A program made the position numbers and the translations under genes. A stretch of 64,000 bases of DNA from Palsa-461 sp963768185 (GTDB lineage: Bacteria; Actinomycetota; Acidimicrobiia; Acidimicrobiales; RAAP-2), in NCBI GenBank assembly GCA_963768185.1, contig CAVYGS010000004.1:1-64000 (forward strand), written 5' to 3'. This document shows positions 9,378 through 16,998 of the stretch, piece by piece. Below the pieces are notes generated by a model. It was given only the letters and a program-made list of their open reading frames with translations, was not told where the DNA came from and did no database searches. How positions within the stretch are numbered: the first letter of the stretch is position 1; the number at the start of each line of letters is the position of its first letter.

Positions 9378-9691
9378 ATGACGCTCACAATCACCGTCGG
9401 GGGCACGGATTATGACTTCAGCGGTCCACACACGCGGGGGACAGTCTAAATGCGGAGTCGGGAACTTATGTCGTAACTACGAAGAAGAAAGGCGGGGACC
9501 ACAAGATCCTCGATGTCGGGGAATCGGCCAACGTAAGGAACCGAGTCGAGAATCACGACCGCGCCGAGTGTTGGGTAGATAAGGAGAAGGACGGCATCTT
9601 CTACTCTGGCTATTACTGTGGCGCGAGGCAAAGAAGGAACCTTGCGGACGAAATCCGTGATGAGTTCGATCCACCTTGTGGGAAGAGGTAA
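9378..9691 (+). pseudogene. GIY-YIG-like small protein, one-base frameshift, under an SOS box
   Basis: Starting at an ATG with Shine-Dalgarno aggaga, the first frame encodes MTLTITVGGTDYDFSG and stops at 9447. One frame over, the sequence continues LNAESGTYVVTTKKK, KILDVGESANVRNRVENH, FYSGYYCGARQRRNLADEI and ends DPPCGKR at 9691. Restoring one base, probably in the ggggg run at 9436-9440, gives about 104 residues. GTYVV followed by a DVGES/R...H block resembles the GIY-YIG nuclease core (GxYxx then xxVGxS...R...H), but the assignment is by pattern only. Whether the frameshift is real or an assembly indel cannot be decided from the sequence alone. Confidence 0.6.
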
Positions 9692-9773
9692 GCGGCTAAA
9701 GACCTCCGGCCTCGCTTTCTGATCTCCACCTCGCATCGCAGTAGTGCCCTTCGCACGGTGCTTGCTCCGCATA

Positions 9774-9907
9774 CGCCGGGCCCAGCTTGCTTGAGGTGCT
9801 AGAGCACTGTGCATCGGTTGATCCCGTACTCGGCAGCTAGATCATTGACCTGTCCAGATTCTCGAAGGCAGCGACTAACCGAGCTACTTGCGGCGAAACG
9901 GTTGACG
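9774..9907 (-). pseudogene. Remnant of a recombinase-type C-terminal helix-turn-helix
   Basis: The minus strand reads SVSRCLRESGQVNDLAAEYG and then INRCTVL, a TAG stop, HLKQAG. This matches the pattern of the C-terminal HTH of large serine recombinases and related transposases (LAxExGInRxTVxxHLxxAG). The in-frame TAG and the absence of the rest of the protein mark it as a relic. The overlapping minus-strand open frame at 9446-9814 is in a different register and is not supported. Confidence 0.4.
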
Positions 9908-10070
9908 AAAACTGCAAGGTCGCGAATCCACCCTACGTAGGGTCTTGCAAATGCCCAGGACTGGGCTTAAAGGCTGAGCTCACGATTAGCGTCCGCTCCA
10001 CGATAAATGAACAGTCCTTTGGCACCCTCGCCGAGTCGCGGCGTCCACCGCCTGGAACGTGCACCTCCGA

Positions 10071-12018
10071 CCTGACTTCAGCGGGGTAGGCCCCTTTTCA
10101 GGGTCCTCGAGCCACGCCGCGATCCGTCTACCAGGAAGAAAGTACTCGGGGCCGACGGTTCCCTTCCGAATTGTGGGGGCGACACATCACCACTGCGGAG
10201 GTCGTGACATCGTATAATCAGGTTCGGTGCACGTGAAGCGGACGGTGCGTAGGAGGGGCGACAAGGAGTACGTCTACCTGTCGCTGGTCGAGTCCGTCCG
10301 CGTCAATGGCAAGAAGACCCACCAGACGTTGCTGCGCCTGGGCGAGGTGTCCGAACTCCGTGACTCGGGCCAGCTGGACCGGCTGATCACCACCTTGCGC
10401 AACTACTCGCAAGGTTCGTGGCTCGAAGCCGGCGCCGACATCACCGGGGCTGGCGCGCCGGCGTTCGGGGCGGTGGCGGCCATCGCCTCATACTTCGACC
10501 GCTTGGGTTTGCGCCAGCACTTCGCCGCCATCGGAGAGGGCCGCGGCTCCAAGCACCTCGACGACACCGTGTTCGTCATGGTGGCCAACCGGTTGTGCGA
10601 GCCGGGGTCCAAGCGCCGGACGATCACCGAGTGGCTGAAGACCGTTGTCCTACCTCCCGGTGTCAGCGAGCCGTTGCTCGACCAGTGCTACCGGGGTCTC
10701 GACGCGGTCGCCGAAGAGTCGACCGAAGAGGTCCTCTACGCGCACTTGACCGATCTCACCAATCTCGATCTGCGCCTCGCCCTCTACGACCTCACCTCCA
10801 CCTACTTCGAGACGGCCAAGGGTCCGAGCGAGACGTTCGCCTCACGCCACTACGGCTACAGCCGTGACAAGCGTGGTGATCGACCCCAGGTGGTGATCGG
10901 GCTACTCGTCACCGGAAACGGCATCCCGATCGCCCACTACGTGTTCCCCGGCAACACGGCCGACTCGACCACGCTTCCCCATGTCATGGCCGACTACCAG
11001 CGCCGCTTCGCCATCGGAAAGATCGCCCTGGTGGCCGACCGGGGCCTCATCAGCGAAAAGAACCTGAACGACGTGGCCGCCGCCGGCTTTGACCACGTGC
11101 TGGCCACCCGGCTGCACCGCGACGCCGACGTGGAGGCCGTGCTGAAAATGGCCGACCAGGCCGACGCATCGGCCTGGATAGAAGTGGCACCGTCCAACTC
11201 GTTCGCCCTCGAGCTCACCCACCACGACCAGCGCTACGTCGTGGTCACCTCCACCGAGCGCAAAGGGCGCGACGACCGTCGACGAGAAGAGCTGTTAGCC
11301 CGCACCGAAGACAAGCTCATCGCCCTCGCCGCCCGGGTCGAGGCCAAGAGACTCGTCGACCCGGCCAAGATCGGCGCGGCGGCCGACCGGATCCTGCGCG
11401 ACTCGGGGGTCGGGCGATGCTTCACCACCACCATCCGCACCGGGTACTTCGGCTGGGACTTCGATGCCGAGGCCCTCGACTACGAAGTACGCCTCTTGGC
11501 CGGCCGCTACGTCATCACCACCTCACTCGAAAAGAAGGACGCCTCGACGGCCGACGTGGTGCGCCACTACAAGATGCTCCAAAACGTCGAACAGCGCTTC
11601 CGGGTGATGAAGGACTTCTTGGGGTTGCGACCGGTCCACCACCGGACCGAAGAGCGCGTGCGCGCCCACATCGCACTGTGCGTCATCGCCGCGGTGATCG
11701 AAGCGGTGATCGGCGAGGACCTCGCCCGCGCCAACCTGCGCGATCCCGACATCGACGACCAGGTCATGACACCACGACGAGCCCTGGCCGAACTGGGCAA
11801 CATCCGGCTCCACCGACTCGATGCCGGACGCCCCATCGAGCTCGTGGACCGGCCCACACCGCTGCAGCGCAGCATCCTCGAGGCCCTGGCGGTGGACACC
11901 TCAACCTGGAACCGGGCCGCAATCGCCTGACCTGGGCTTTCTCAAACTGTGTGGGGGAAACACTTTCGCGTCGCGCCCTATCTACCAGGACTTTCGCGGC
12001 ACCCCCGCTGAAGTCGGG
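10071..12018 (+). mobile_element. IS1634-family element, copy 2, complete with target duplication
   Basis: A 16-bp inverted repeat with one mismatch (cctgacttcagcgggg at 10071 and, on the other strand, cccgacttcagcgggg ending at 12018) is flanked by TCCGA on both sides (10066-10070 and 12019-12023). One intact transposase is inside. Confidence 0.9.
10227..11930 (+). CDS. IS1634-family transposase (copy 2)
   Basis: A 567-residue IS1634-type DDE transposase. It shows the same ordered landmarks as copy 1: YLSLVESVRVNGKKTHQ, LALYDLTSTYFE, RDKRGDRPQVVIGLLVT, LVADRGLISEKN and KMLQNVEQRFRVMKDFLGL, with the IALCVIAAVIEA helix near the end. The GTG start at 10227 follows an AT-rich stretch (tcgtataatcagg) that could supply the -10 region. 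The frame is uninterrupted and the element carries both ends plus a target duplication, so it is probably functional. Its insertion separated the two SOS-box genes at 9378 and 12124, which would otherwise lie roughly 400 bp apart. Confidence 0.93.
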   Translation: MHVKRTVRRRGDKEYVYLSLVESVRVNGKKTHQTLLRLGEVSELRDSGQLDRLITTLRNYSQGSWLEAGADITGAGAPAFGAVAAIASYFDRLGLRQHFAAIGEGRGSKHLDDTVFVMVANRLCEPGSKRRTITEWLKTVVLPPGVSEPLLDQCYRGLDAVAEESTEEVLYAHLTDLTNLDLRLALYDLTSTYFETAKGPSETFASRHYGYSRDKRGDRPQVVIGLLVTGNGIPIAHYVFPGNTADSTTLPHVMADYQRRFAIGKIALVADRGLISEKNLNDVAAAGFDHVLATRLHRDADVEAVLKMADQADASAWIEVAPSNSFALELTHHDQRYVVVTSTERKGRDDRRREELLARTEDKLIALAARVEAKRLVDPAKIGAAADRILRDSGVGRCFTTTIRTGYFGWDFDAEALDYEVRLLAGRYVITTSLEKKDASTADVVRHYKMLQNVEQRFRVMKDFLGLRPVHHRTEERVRAHIALCVIAAVIEAVIGEDLARANLRDPDIDDQVMTPRRALAELGNIRLHRLDAGRPIELVDRPTPLQRSILEALAVDTSTWNRAAIA

Positions 12019-12052
12019 TCCGACGCGAGTAGTCTCCGGGCGCTCGCAGTTA

Positions 12053-12066
12053 CGAACAGGTGTTCG
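12053..12066. promoter_or_regulatory. LexA/SOS box 2
   Basis: The sequence cgaac-aggt-gttcg again matches CGAAC-N4-GTTCG exactly. It lies 58 bp before the ATG at 12124, with taaggt (12071-12076) as a possible -10 hexamer. Confidence 0.78.
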
Positions 12067-12123
12067 TTGCTAAGGTTCATGGCCGAACGCCAGAGAGGCG
12101 TTTGATTGGCGACAGGAGAACCG

Positions 12124-12294
12124 ATGCCCGCACCCTGGGGCGTTTACTACACCACCACGCAAGAAGAGCACGCCGTCTACCACCTGTATTCGAACTGTTC
12201 GGAGGGCAAGAAGATAGAAGGCAAAAACAAGGCCGGGGCTCTGACGGATCGTCAGCTCTGCGAGGAATGCGGGCGGATGAATCCACTGCCGTAG
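12124..12294 (+). CDS. Small SOS-box-associated Cys-containing protein
   Basis: A 56-residue protein starting MPAPWGVYYTTTQ, with the blocks YHLYSNCSEGKKIEGKN and QLCEECGRMNPLP. The ATG at 12124 is preferred over the upstream TTG at 12106 because aggaga lies four bases before it. The YHxxSNCxxGxxI...CxxC layout is one I associate with small accessory proteins that pair a lone Cys with a C-terminal CxxC, probably a metal site. No function is known. The exact LexA box upstream suggests DNA-damage induction. The gene sits just outside the right end of IS1634 copy 2, which has not disrupted it. Confidence 0.65.
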   Translation: MPAPWGVYYTTTQEEHAVYHLYSNCSEGKKIEGKNKAGALTDRQLCEECGRMNPLP

Positions 12295-12370
12295 ACACGG
12301 CTCTGGGCTAGCGCGCTCAGTTCCCTTCGCCTCCTGCCACGCCCAGGTTGATCTCTGGACGGCGACAGGC

Positions 12371-12395
12371 TTTGAAAGAGCTCTCATGAGGGGTG
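12371..12395. repeat. 25-bp direct repeat, copy A
   Basis: The segment tttgaaagagctctcat followed by g-aggggtg recurs at 15427-15451 with one mismatch (g to c). Both copies can be read as FERAL(M/I)RG in the same frame, differing only at a third codon position, so they may be remnants of one coding segment. The two copies flank the monooxygenase and the ISL3 element. Confidence 0.6.
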
Positions 12396-12686
12396 GTGGT
12401 GCGTCTGAAGCACATCAAGAGCTTCCAGGTGGCTCGGGCCGACGAGATCCGTAACCTAAATCTTCCCTGGTCAGGAAGGGTTCGAATGCAGCTCCGTTAG
12501 GAGTGCTCGTGGTCGAAATCACAACAGAGTTCCTCATTATCGCTTGAGATCGAGTCCATCGCGTTTGGAATGTTCTTCTTTCAAACCGACGACCTGGTGC
12601 TGCAAATCCGGCACAATGGTTGCTCGGTTCGTCTGGAACCCGACTTCCTGCTTCTTTACGCATTAGAAGGTGGCCGGCGTGGATGA
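12393..12686 (+). pseudogene. Possible degenerate ORF before the FAD monooxygenase
   Basis: From the GTG at 12393 one frame reads VRLKHIKSFQVARADEIRN, LNLPWSGRVRMQLR, a single TAG, then SLSLEIESIAFGMFFFQTD, DLVLQIRHNGCSVRLEPD and FLLLYALEGG, ending at a TGA (12684-12686) that overlaps the start of the monooxygenase. Apart from the one stop the frame is open for 97 codons and has protein-like composition, suggesting a small gene with a nonsense mutation that was coupled to the next gene. I do not recognise a family, and it could be chance. Confidence 0.3.
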
Positions 12687-13896
12687 CTTGACGGCGGTCG
12701 TTGTCGGTGGCGGGATCGCCGGGCTGGCATCGGCAACTGGGTTGCTACAGGCGGGATGGCGGGTGATGGTGCTTGAACGCGGGCCCGCATTCGGTGAGGT
12801 TGGCGCGGGAGTGGCTATCACCGTCAACGGAATGGCCGCGCTCGACGCCCTCGGCGTCGCCGAGGCTGTCCGCGCAGCCGGATACCGAGTTCGCTCAGCG
12901 GGATTTCAGGACAGACACGGCCGTTGGTTGTTGCAAGTGCCGAACCTATCGTCCGAGCGCGAACCAACGATCTGGCTGGAAGCGGTTCATCGACAGCGGC
13001 TACACGCTGTTCTGCTAGACGCCGCCGACGGTGCTGATCTTGTCACCGGCGTTGCGATAAGCGCTGTCGAGGCGGGCGCGCCAAATGGACCGCGCGCCCT
13101 TGTCACCTTCTCTACGGCCGATGGTGTTGAGCGTGAGATCGACGCTGACCTCGTGGTTGCAGCCGACGGATTGTGGAGTGCAGTCCGTACGGCACTGTTT
13201 CCCCGGGTGCGGCCTCGTTACAGCGGTGCGACCAGCTGGCGAGCGGTCATCCAGGACAGCGATGGCATCGACAATCGGTATATCGCCGCTTGGGGATCAG
13301 GCGCAGAGTTCGGCGCCCTTCGGATTAGCCCAACGCAGGTCTATTGGTATGGCTACTTCTTGCACCCGGAGGCCGCTGTTTTCGAAAATGAGCTGAGTTC
13401 GGCGCGTGCGATGTTCGGCGGTTGGCAGACCTGGATTGCCGAGTTGGTTGCCGCGACGACCCCCGTCGAGCTCATGCGCCACGACGTGTTCCACCTCGCA
13501 GACGGAGCGCCAACGTACGTGAAGGGCCGCGTTCTCCTGGCTGGCGATGCTGCACATGCCATGCTCCCTACCTCAGGTCAAGGTGTCTCCAGTGCCGTCG
13601 AGGACGCGGTATGTCTCGGCCGGCTCGTCGGATCCTCCTACGCTCGGGGCGCCGACCTCGCGACGACTCTTTTTTCATACGACCAGACACGTCGGTCTCG
13701 CTGCCTACGCCTCGCCCGTCAGGCGAATACCATCGCCCGTCTGGGCGCACATCTGCCCGGTGGTAGGCGTCAAGCCCTGAGAAACCAGCTGCTGCGCATG
13801 ATTCCCGGGCGGATCGCTGTCAACGCGGGACGTTCAATCCTCAATTGGACGCCACCCCCAGCAGGTGGCACCGAGAATCACCCGGGCCGCAATTGA
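12679..13896 (+). CDS. FAD-dependent monooxygenase
   Basis: A group A flavoprotein hydroxylase of the salicylate/UbiH-like class, which uses NAD(P)H and oxygen to hydroxylate an aromatic or related substrate. The N-terminus has the Rossmann motif VVVGGGIAGLASATGLLQAG, a DG-type segment around DLVVAADGLWSAVR, and the second FAD motif GRVLLAGDAAHAMLPTSGQG near residue 290. I chose the GTG at 12679 (405 residues) because gaagg sits at normal distance upstream of it, whereas the GTG at 12670 overlaps that site. The substrate cannot be told from sequence. It stands alone among mobile elements, so it is probably acquired cargo. Confidence 0.82.
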   Translation: MDDLTAVVVGGGIAGLASATGLLQAGWRVMVLERGPAFGEVGAGVAITVNGMAALDALGVAEAVRAAGYRVRSAGFQDRHGRWLLQVPNLSSEREPTIWLEAVHRQRLHAVLLDAADGADLVTGVAISAVEAGAPNGPRALVTFSTADGVEREIDADLVVAADGLWSAVRTALFPRVRPRYSGATSWRAVIQDSDGIDNRYIAAWGSGAEFGALRISPTQVYWYGYFLHPEAAVFENELSSARAMFGGWQTWIAELVAATTPVELMRHDVFHLADGAPTYVKGRVLLAGDAAHAMLPTSGQGVSSAVEDAVCLGRLVGSSYARGADLATTLFSYDQTRRSRCLRLARQANTIARLGAHLPGGRRQALRNQLLRMIPGRIAVNAGRSILNWTPPPAGGTENHPGRN

Positions 13897-13976
13897 CTAC
13901 ATAGGGCGCGGCGTTCGTCGCCAGAATGTGCGCTCGCCGACTCCGGTTATTCAGGCTCAACTCGGGCGAGTAATCG

Positions 13977-15399
13977 GGCTTCGCGTTGAACTGGGGAGCG
14001 TGACGTAGGGAGAGGTCCACCAACGCGGTCAGGGGTCCCGCCATCGTTGCTGTTGTTCGACGACAGCGACGAAGGAGACCCCTGACGATGAGCGACGCTA
14101 TCGGTCTGGCCGAGGCACTGTTGGGACTGGATGGCTTCCGGGTGCTCGAGGTCACTGAGACCCCGGCCGAAGTCGTGATCACGGTCGAGACGACCACCGA
14201 GATCGCCGGTTGCAGCGCCTGCGGAGTGCGGGCTGAAGCCCAGGATCGCGTGCGCGTCGACATCCGGGACCTGCCCTGTTTCGGGCGTCCGGCTCGGTTG
14301 GTCTGGATGAAGCGGCGCTGGCGCTGTGTCGACATCGACTGCGAGGCCAAGACCTGGACTGAGAGCGTGACATCGGTCCCGCCTCGGGCGGTGCTGACCC
14401 GGCGAGCGGGGATGGAGGCCACCCGTCAGGTGGGCGAGCTGGCCCTGCCGGTCGCCGTCGTGGCTCGAGAGTTGGGCGTCTGCTGGTGGACCGTGATGGA
14501 CGCGGTGAGCCTGCACGGCACGCCGCTCATCGACGACCCGGCTCGGGTTGGTCCGGTGCGGGCCATGGGGATCGACGAGACCTCGTTCCTCTCGGCCAAC
14601 CGGGAGCACCCGACCATCTATGCGACCGGCATGGTGGACCTCGACCGCCGGCGACTGATCGACATGGTGGAGGGGAATGCCGCGGTTGACCTGCGTCGAT
14701 GGTGTGCAGCGCAGGACCCGGGATGGCTTCTCGGTGTGCGGGTGGTGGCCACCGACCTGGCCGAGAGCTATCGGGCCGGGATCTCGCCACACCTCGACCA
14801 CGCCATTCGAGTGGCCGATCCCTTTCATGTGGTCCGAGTCGGGAACCGCTGTGTCGATCAGGTCCGTCGGCGGGTCCAGAACGAGACCCTGGGTCACCGA
14901 GGAAGGAAGGACGACCCGCTGTTCCGCATCCGCAAGCTGCTGTTGTCCGGCATGGAGCGGCTCGACGAACGCGGGCACGACCGGGTGCTCTTGGGCCTGC
15001 GTCTGGGTGATCCCCACGACGAGCTCCTGGGAGCCTGGTTGGCCAAGGAGTCGGTGCGTGACGTCTATCTCACCGACAATCTGACCGACGCCACCACGCT
15101 CTTGGACAAGGCCATCGCCGGGTGCAAAGCCGACGAGGTGGACGAGGTCCGATCCTTGGGTGACACGCTCGCTCGTTGGCGCACCGAGATCTTGAACCAT
15201 CACCGCACCGGGGCGTCCAACGGCCCGACCGAAGGGCTCAACCTGTGCGTGAAGAAGATCAAGCGGGCCGGTCGGGGCTTCAAGTGCTTCGACCACTACC
15301 GGTTACGCGTGCTGCTCCACGCCGGTGGTGTCACCTGGCCTCAACGACCCCGACCACCGAGGATCAGAACCCGGTCTCCCCAGTCAAACGCGTAGGGCC
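13977..15399 (+). mobile_element. ISL3-family element with 8-bp target duplication
   Basis: Imperfect inverted ends (ggcttcgcgttgaactgggg at 13977 and, on the other strand, ggccctacgcgtttgactgg ending at 15399) are flanked by the octamer AGTAATCG on both sides (13969-13976 and 15400-15407). An 8-bp duplication is the ISL3 norm. Confidence 0.85.
14088..15395 (+). CDS. ISL3-family transposase
   Basis: A 435-residue DDE transposase. The N-terminal zinc-binding region carries CSACGVRAEAQDRVRVDIRD and RWRCVDIDCEAKTWTE. The catalytic core follows with MGIDETSF (first Asp), RVVATDLAESYRAGIS (second Asp) and ASNGPTEGLNLCVKKIKRAG (Glu), and the C-terminus has the ISL3-typical RGFKCFDHYRLRVLL. The length is normal and the frame intact. 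The last codons run into the right terminal repeat, so the stop lies only a few bases from the element end. Confidence 0.93.
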   Translation: MSDAIGLAEALLGLDGFRVLEVTETPAEVVITVETTTEIAGCSACGVRAEAQDRVRVDIRDLPCFGRPARLVWMKRRWRCVDIDCEAKTWTESVTSVPPRAVLTRRAGMEATRQVGELALPVAVVARELGVCWWTVMDAVSLHGTPLIDDPARVGPVRAMGIDETSFLSANREHPTIYATGMVDLDRRRLIDMVEGNAAVDLRRWCAAQDPGWLLGVRVVATDLAESYRAGISPHLDHAIRVADPFHVVRVGNRCVDQVRRRVQNETLGHRGRKDDPLFRIRKLLLSGMERLDERGHDRVLLGLRLGDPHDELLGAWLAKESVRDVYLTDNLTDATTLLDKAIAGCKADEVDEVRSLGDTLARWRTEILNHHRTGASNGPTEGLNLCVKKIKRAGRGFKCFDHYRLRVLLHAGGVTWPQRPRPPRIRTRSPQSNA

Positions 15400-15426
15400 A
15401 GTAATCGCCTCTGTTCGACTGTGGGG

Positions 15427-15451
15427 TTTGAAAGAGCTCTCATCAGGGGTG
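15427..15451. repeat. 25-bp direct repeat, copy B
   Basis: Second copy of the tttgaaagagctctcat...aggggtg segment also found at 12371-12395, lying just right of the ISL3 element. The stretch from here to about 15575 holds nothing else I can identify. Confidence 0.6.
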
Positions 15452-15574
15452 CTGCGTCCAAACTTGTGCTGTTTCGCAGTCCGAAGCCACTTCGAGTGCC
15501 GTTGCTATGGGTGTCGCGGTGCGCCAGGTTTCTCACACGAGGACGGGTCAATTGCCAAGGATGGCCCGGGCCGG

Positions 15575-15907
15575 AAAGCCGGACCGCTGCTGGCGGCCGT
15601 CGCCCCGATCACCGGTGATGCTCTGCAAATTCGCGGCCTGCATCTGGCGATTGGTGATCCAAGACCTCTGGCAGCGGAAGCTTGACGGGTGGCCGTCGAG
15701 GATGCCCTCGCCAAGGGACGCGACTTGGCGGACGCTGCGGGCGTCAGACTCGGAGTGATTACCTTGATCGATGACCGAGGTGCCACCCAGTCGGGAGACC
15801 TTCAGCTCGGGGTAAGGACAATGGCACCGAGCGCCGCTCTGCATGTTGAGGCCGGGACGTCGTCGGTAACGGCCCGTGTGACGATCACCGTCCAGATCCA
15901 AGACTGA
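15575..15907 (+). pseudogene. SIMPL-domain (DUF541) protein remnant
   Basis: One frame reads GPLLAAVAPITGDALQIRGL, a TGA stop at 15686-15688, then VAVEDALAKGRDLADAAGVR, LGVITLIDD and, near the end, SVTARVTITVQIQD. The A-V-E-D-A...K...LA..AGVRLG block and the final V-T-A-R-V-T beta strand are typical of the C-terminal half of SIMPL-domain periplasmic proteins. The N-terminal half is absent and the remaining part has an in-frame stop, so this is a relic, probably truncated by rearrangement beside the ISL3 element. Confidence 0.55.
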
Positions 15908-15973
15908 TCAGCAGGCCGTCGGCTCGGAACGGGAACCGCATCATGCGCCGACCGCGTGATCGGCGAGTTCGGA

Positions 15974-16492
15974 TCAGACCGTGGCACTCTTGCGGCGGGG
16001 CAGGACCCAGCCGGGACGCGGGAAGTGACAGGTGTAGCCGTTGGGATAGCGCTCCAAGTAGTCCTGGTGCTCTGGCTCAGCCTCCCAGAACGGACCCGCC
16101 GGAACGACCTCGGTGACGACCTTGCCGGGCCACAGCCCCGAGGCCTCCACGTCGGCGATGGTGTCCTCGGCGACCCGGCGCTGGTCATCGTCGATGTAGA
16201 AGATGGCCGAGCGGTAGCTGGCGCCCACGTCGTTGCCCTGGCGGTTGAGCGTCGTGGGGTCGTGGATCTGGAAGAAGAACTCGAGGAGGTCGCGGTAGGA
16301 GGTCTGCTCGGGGTCGAAGGTGATCTCGATCGCCTCGGCGTGGTTGCCGTGGTGGCGATAGGTGGCGTTCTCGACGTCCCCGCCGGTGTAGCCGACACGG
16401 GTCGAGAGGATGCCAGGACGCTTGCGAATGAGGTCCTGCATGCCCCAGAAGCACCCCCCGGCAAGGATCGCTTTCTCGGTCCGCTGGCTCAT
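15974..16492 (-). CDS. msrA: Peptide methionine-S-sulfoxide reductase MsrA
   Basis: Reduces the S epimer of methionine sulfoxide in proteins, using thioredoxin as reductant. The 172-residue product has the catalytic AGGCFWGMQD near residue 11, the substrate-pocket phrase GYTGGDVENATYRHH, and FFFQIHDPTTLNRQGNDVG. It ends with the typical YPNGYTCHFPRPGW. It is the last gene of a dsbA-like/msrB/msrA group, and its ATG overlaps the msrB stop by four bases. The length is normal for a stand-alone MsrA. Confidence 0.95.
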   Translation of the reverse strand: MSQRTEKAILAGGCFWGMQDLIRKRPGILSTRVGYTGGDVENATYRHHGNHAEAIEITFDPEQTSYRDLLEFFFQIHDPTTLNRQGNDVGASYRSAIFYIDDDQRRVAEDTIADVEASGLWPGKVVTEVVPAGPFWEAEPEHQDYLERYPNGYTCHFPRPGWVLPRRKSATV

Positions 16493-16962
16493 GGGGAGAC
16501 CTCCTCGCCCTTGTCGGCTCGGTCGAAGAGCCGCTTGTACTGACCGTAGCCCTCGGCATCCAGGTCCTCGTACGGGACAAAACGCAAGGCGGCCGAATTG
16601 ATGCAGTAACGCAGCCCCCCTTGCTCGGGGGGTCCATCATCGAAGACGTGGCCCAGGTGACTGTCCCCGTGGGCCGAGCGGACCTCGGTCCTGATCATCC
16701 CGTGGCTCTTGTCCACGTGCTCGACGACGTTGGACCTTTCGAGGGGAATGGTGAAGCTCGGCCATCCGCACCCACTGTCGAACTTCTGCATCGATGCAAA
16801 CAGGGGTTCTCCCGAGACGATGTCGACGTAGACTCCGGCGTCCTTCTTGTCCCAGAATTCGTTGTCGAAAGCCGGTTCCGTCGCGCTCTCTTGAGTCACG
16901 GCGTGCTGGCGGGGCGTCAGCCCAGCGATCGCCGCCTCATCCTTCTTGTATTCGTTTGTCAT
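16489..16962 (-). CDS. msrB: Peptide methionine-R-sulfoxide reductase MsrB
   Basis: Complements MsrA by reducing the R epimer of methionine sulfoxide. Of its 157 residues, the key blocks are QKFDSGCGWPSF, GMIRTEVRSAHGDSHLGHVF and RYCINSAALRFVP, the last holding the catalytic Cys in the RYCxN motif. The N-terminal region lacks the two CxxC zinc pairs of zinc-type MsrB proteins, so this is the non-zinc form. It overlaps msrA by ATGA and lies 36 bp behind the dsbA-like gene, so the three are probably cotranscribed and act together on thiol and sulfoxide damage. Confidence 0.94.
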   Translation of the reverse strand: MTNEYKKDEAAIAGLTPRQHAVTQESATEPAFDNEFWDKKDAGVYVDIVSGEPLFASMQKFDSGCGWPSFTIPLERSNVVEHVDKSHGMIRTEVRSAHGDSHLGHVFDDGPPEQGGLRYCINSAALRFVPYEDLDAEGYGQYKRLFDRADKGEEVSP

Positions 16963-16998
16963 GTGGTTCCCCGATTCAATGATCCGGCGTCGGAGTGA

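Noticed and set aside
9446..9814. Minus-strand ORF of 122 codons (MHSALAPQASWARR...)
   Set aside because: It overlaps the better supported plus-strand GIY-YIG-like gene and is out of register with the recombinase HTH relic on its own strand.
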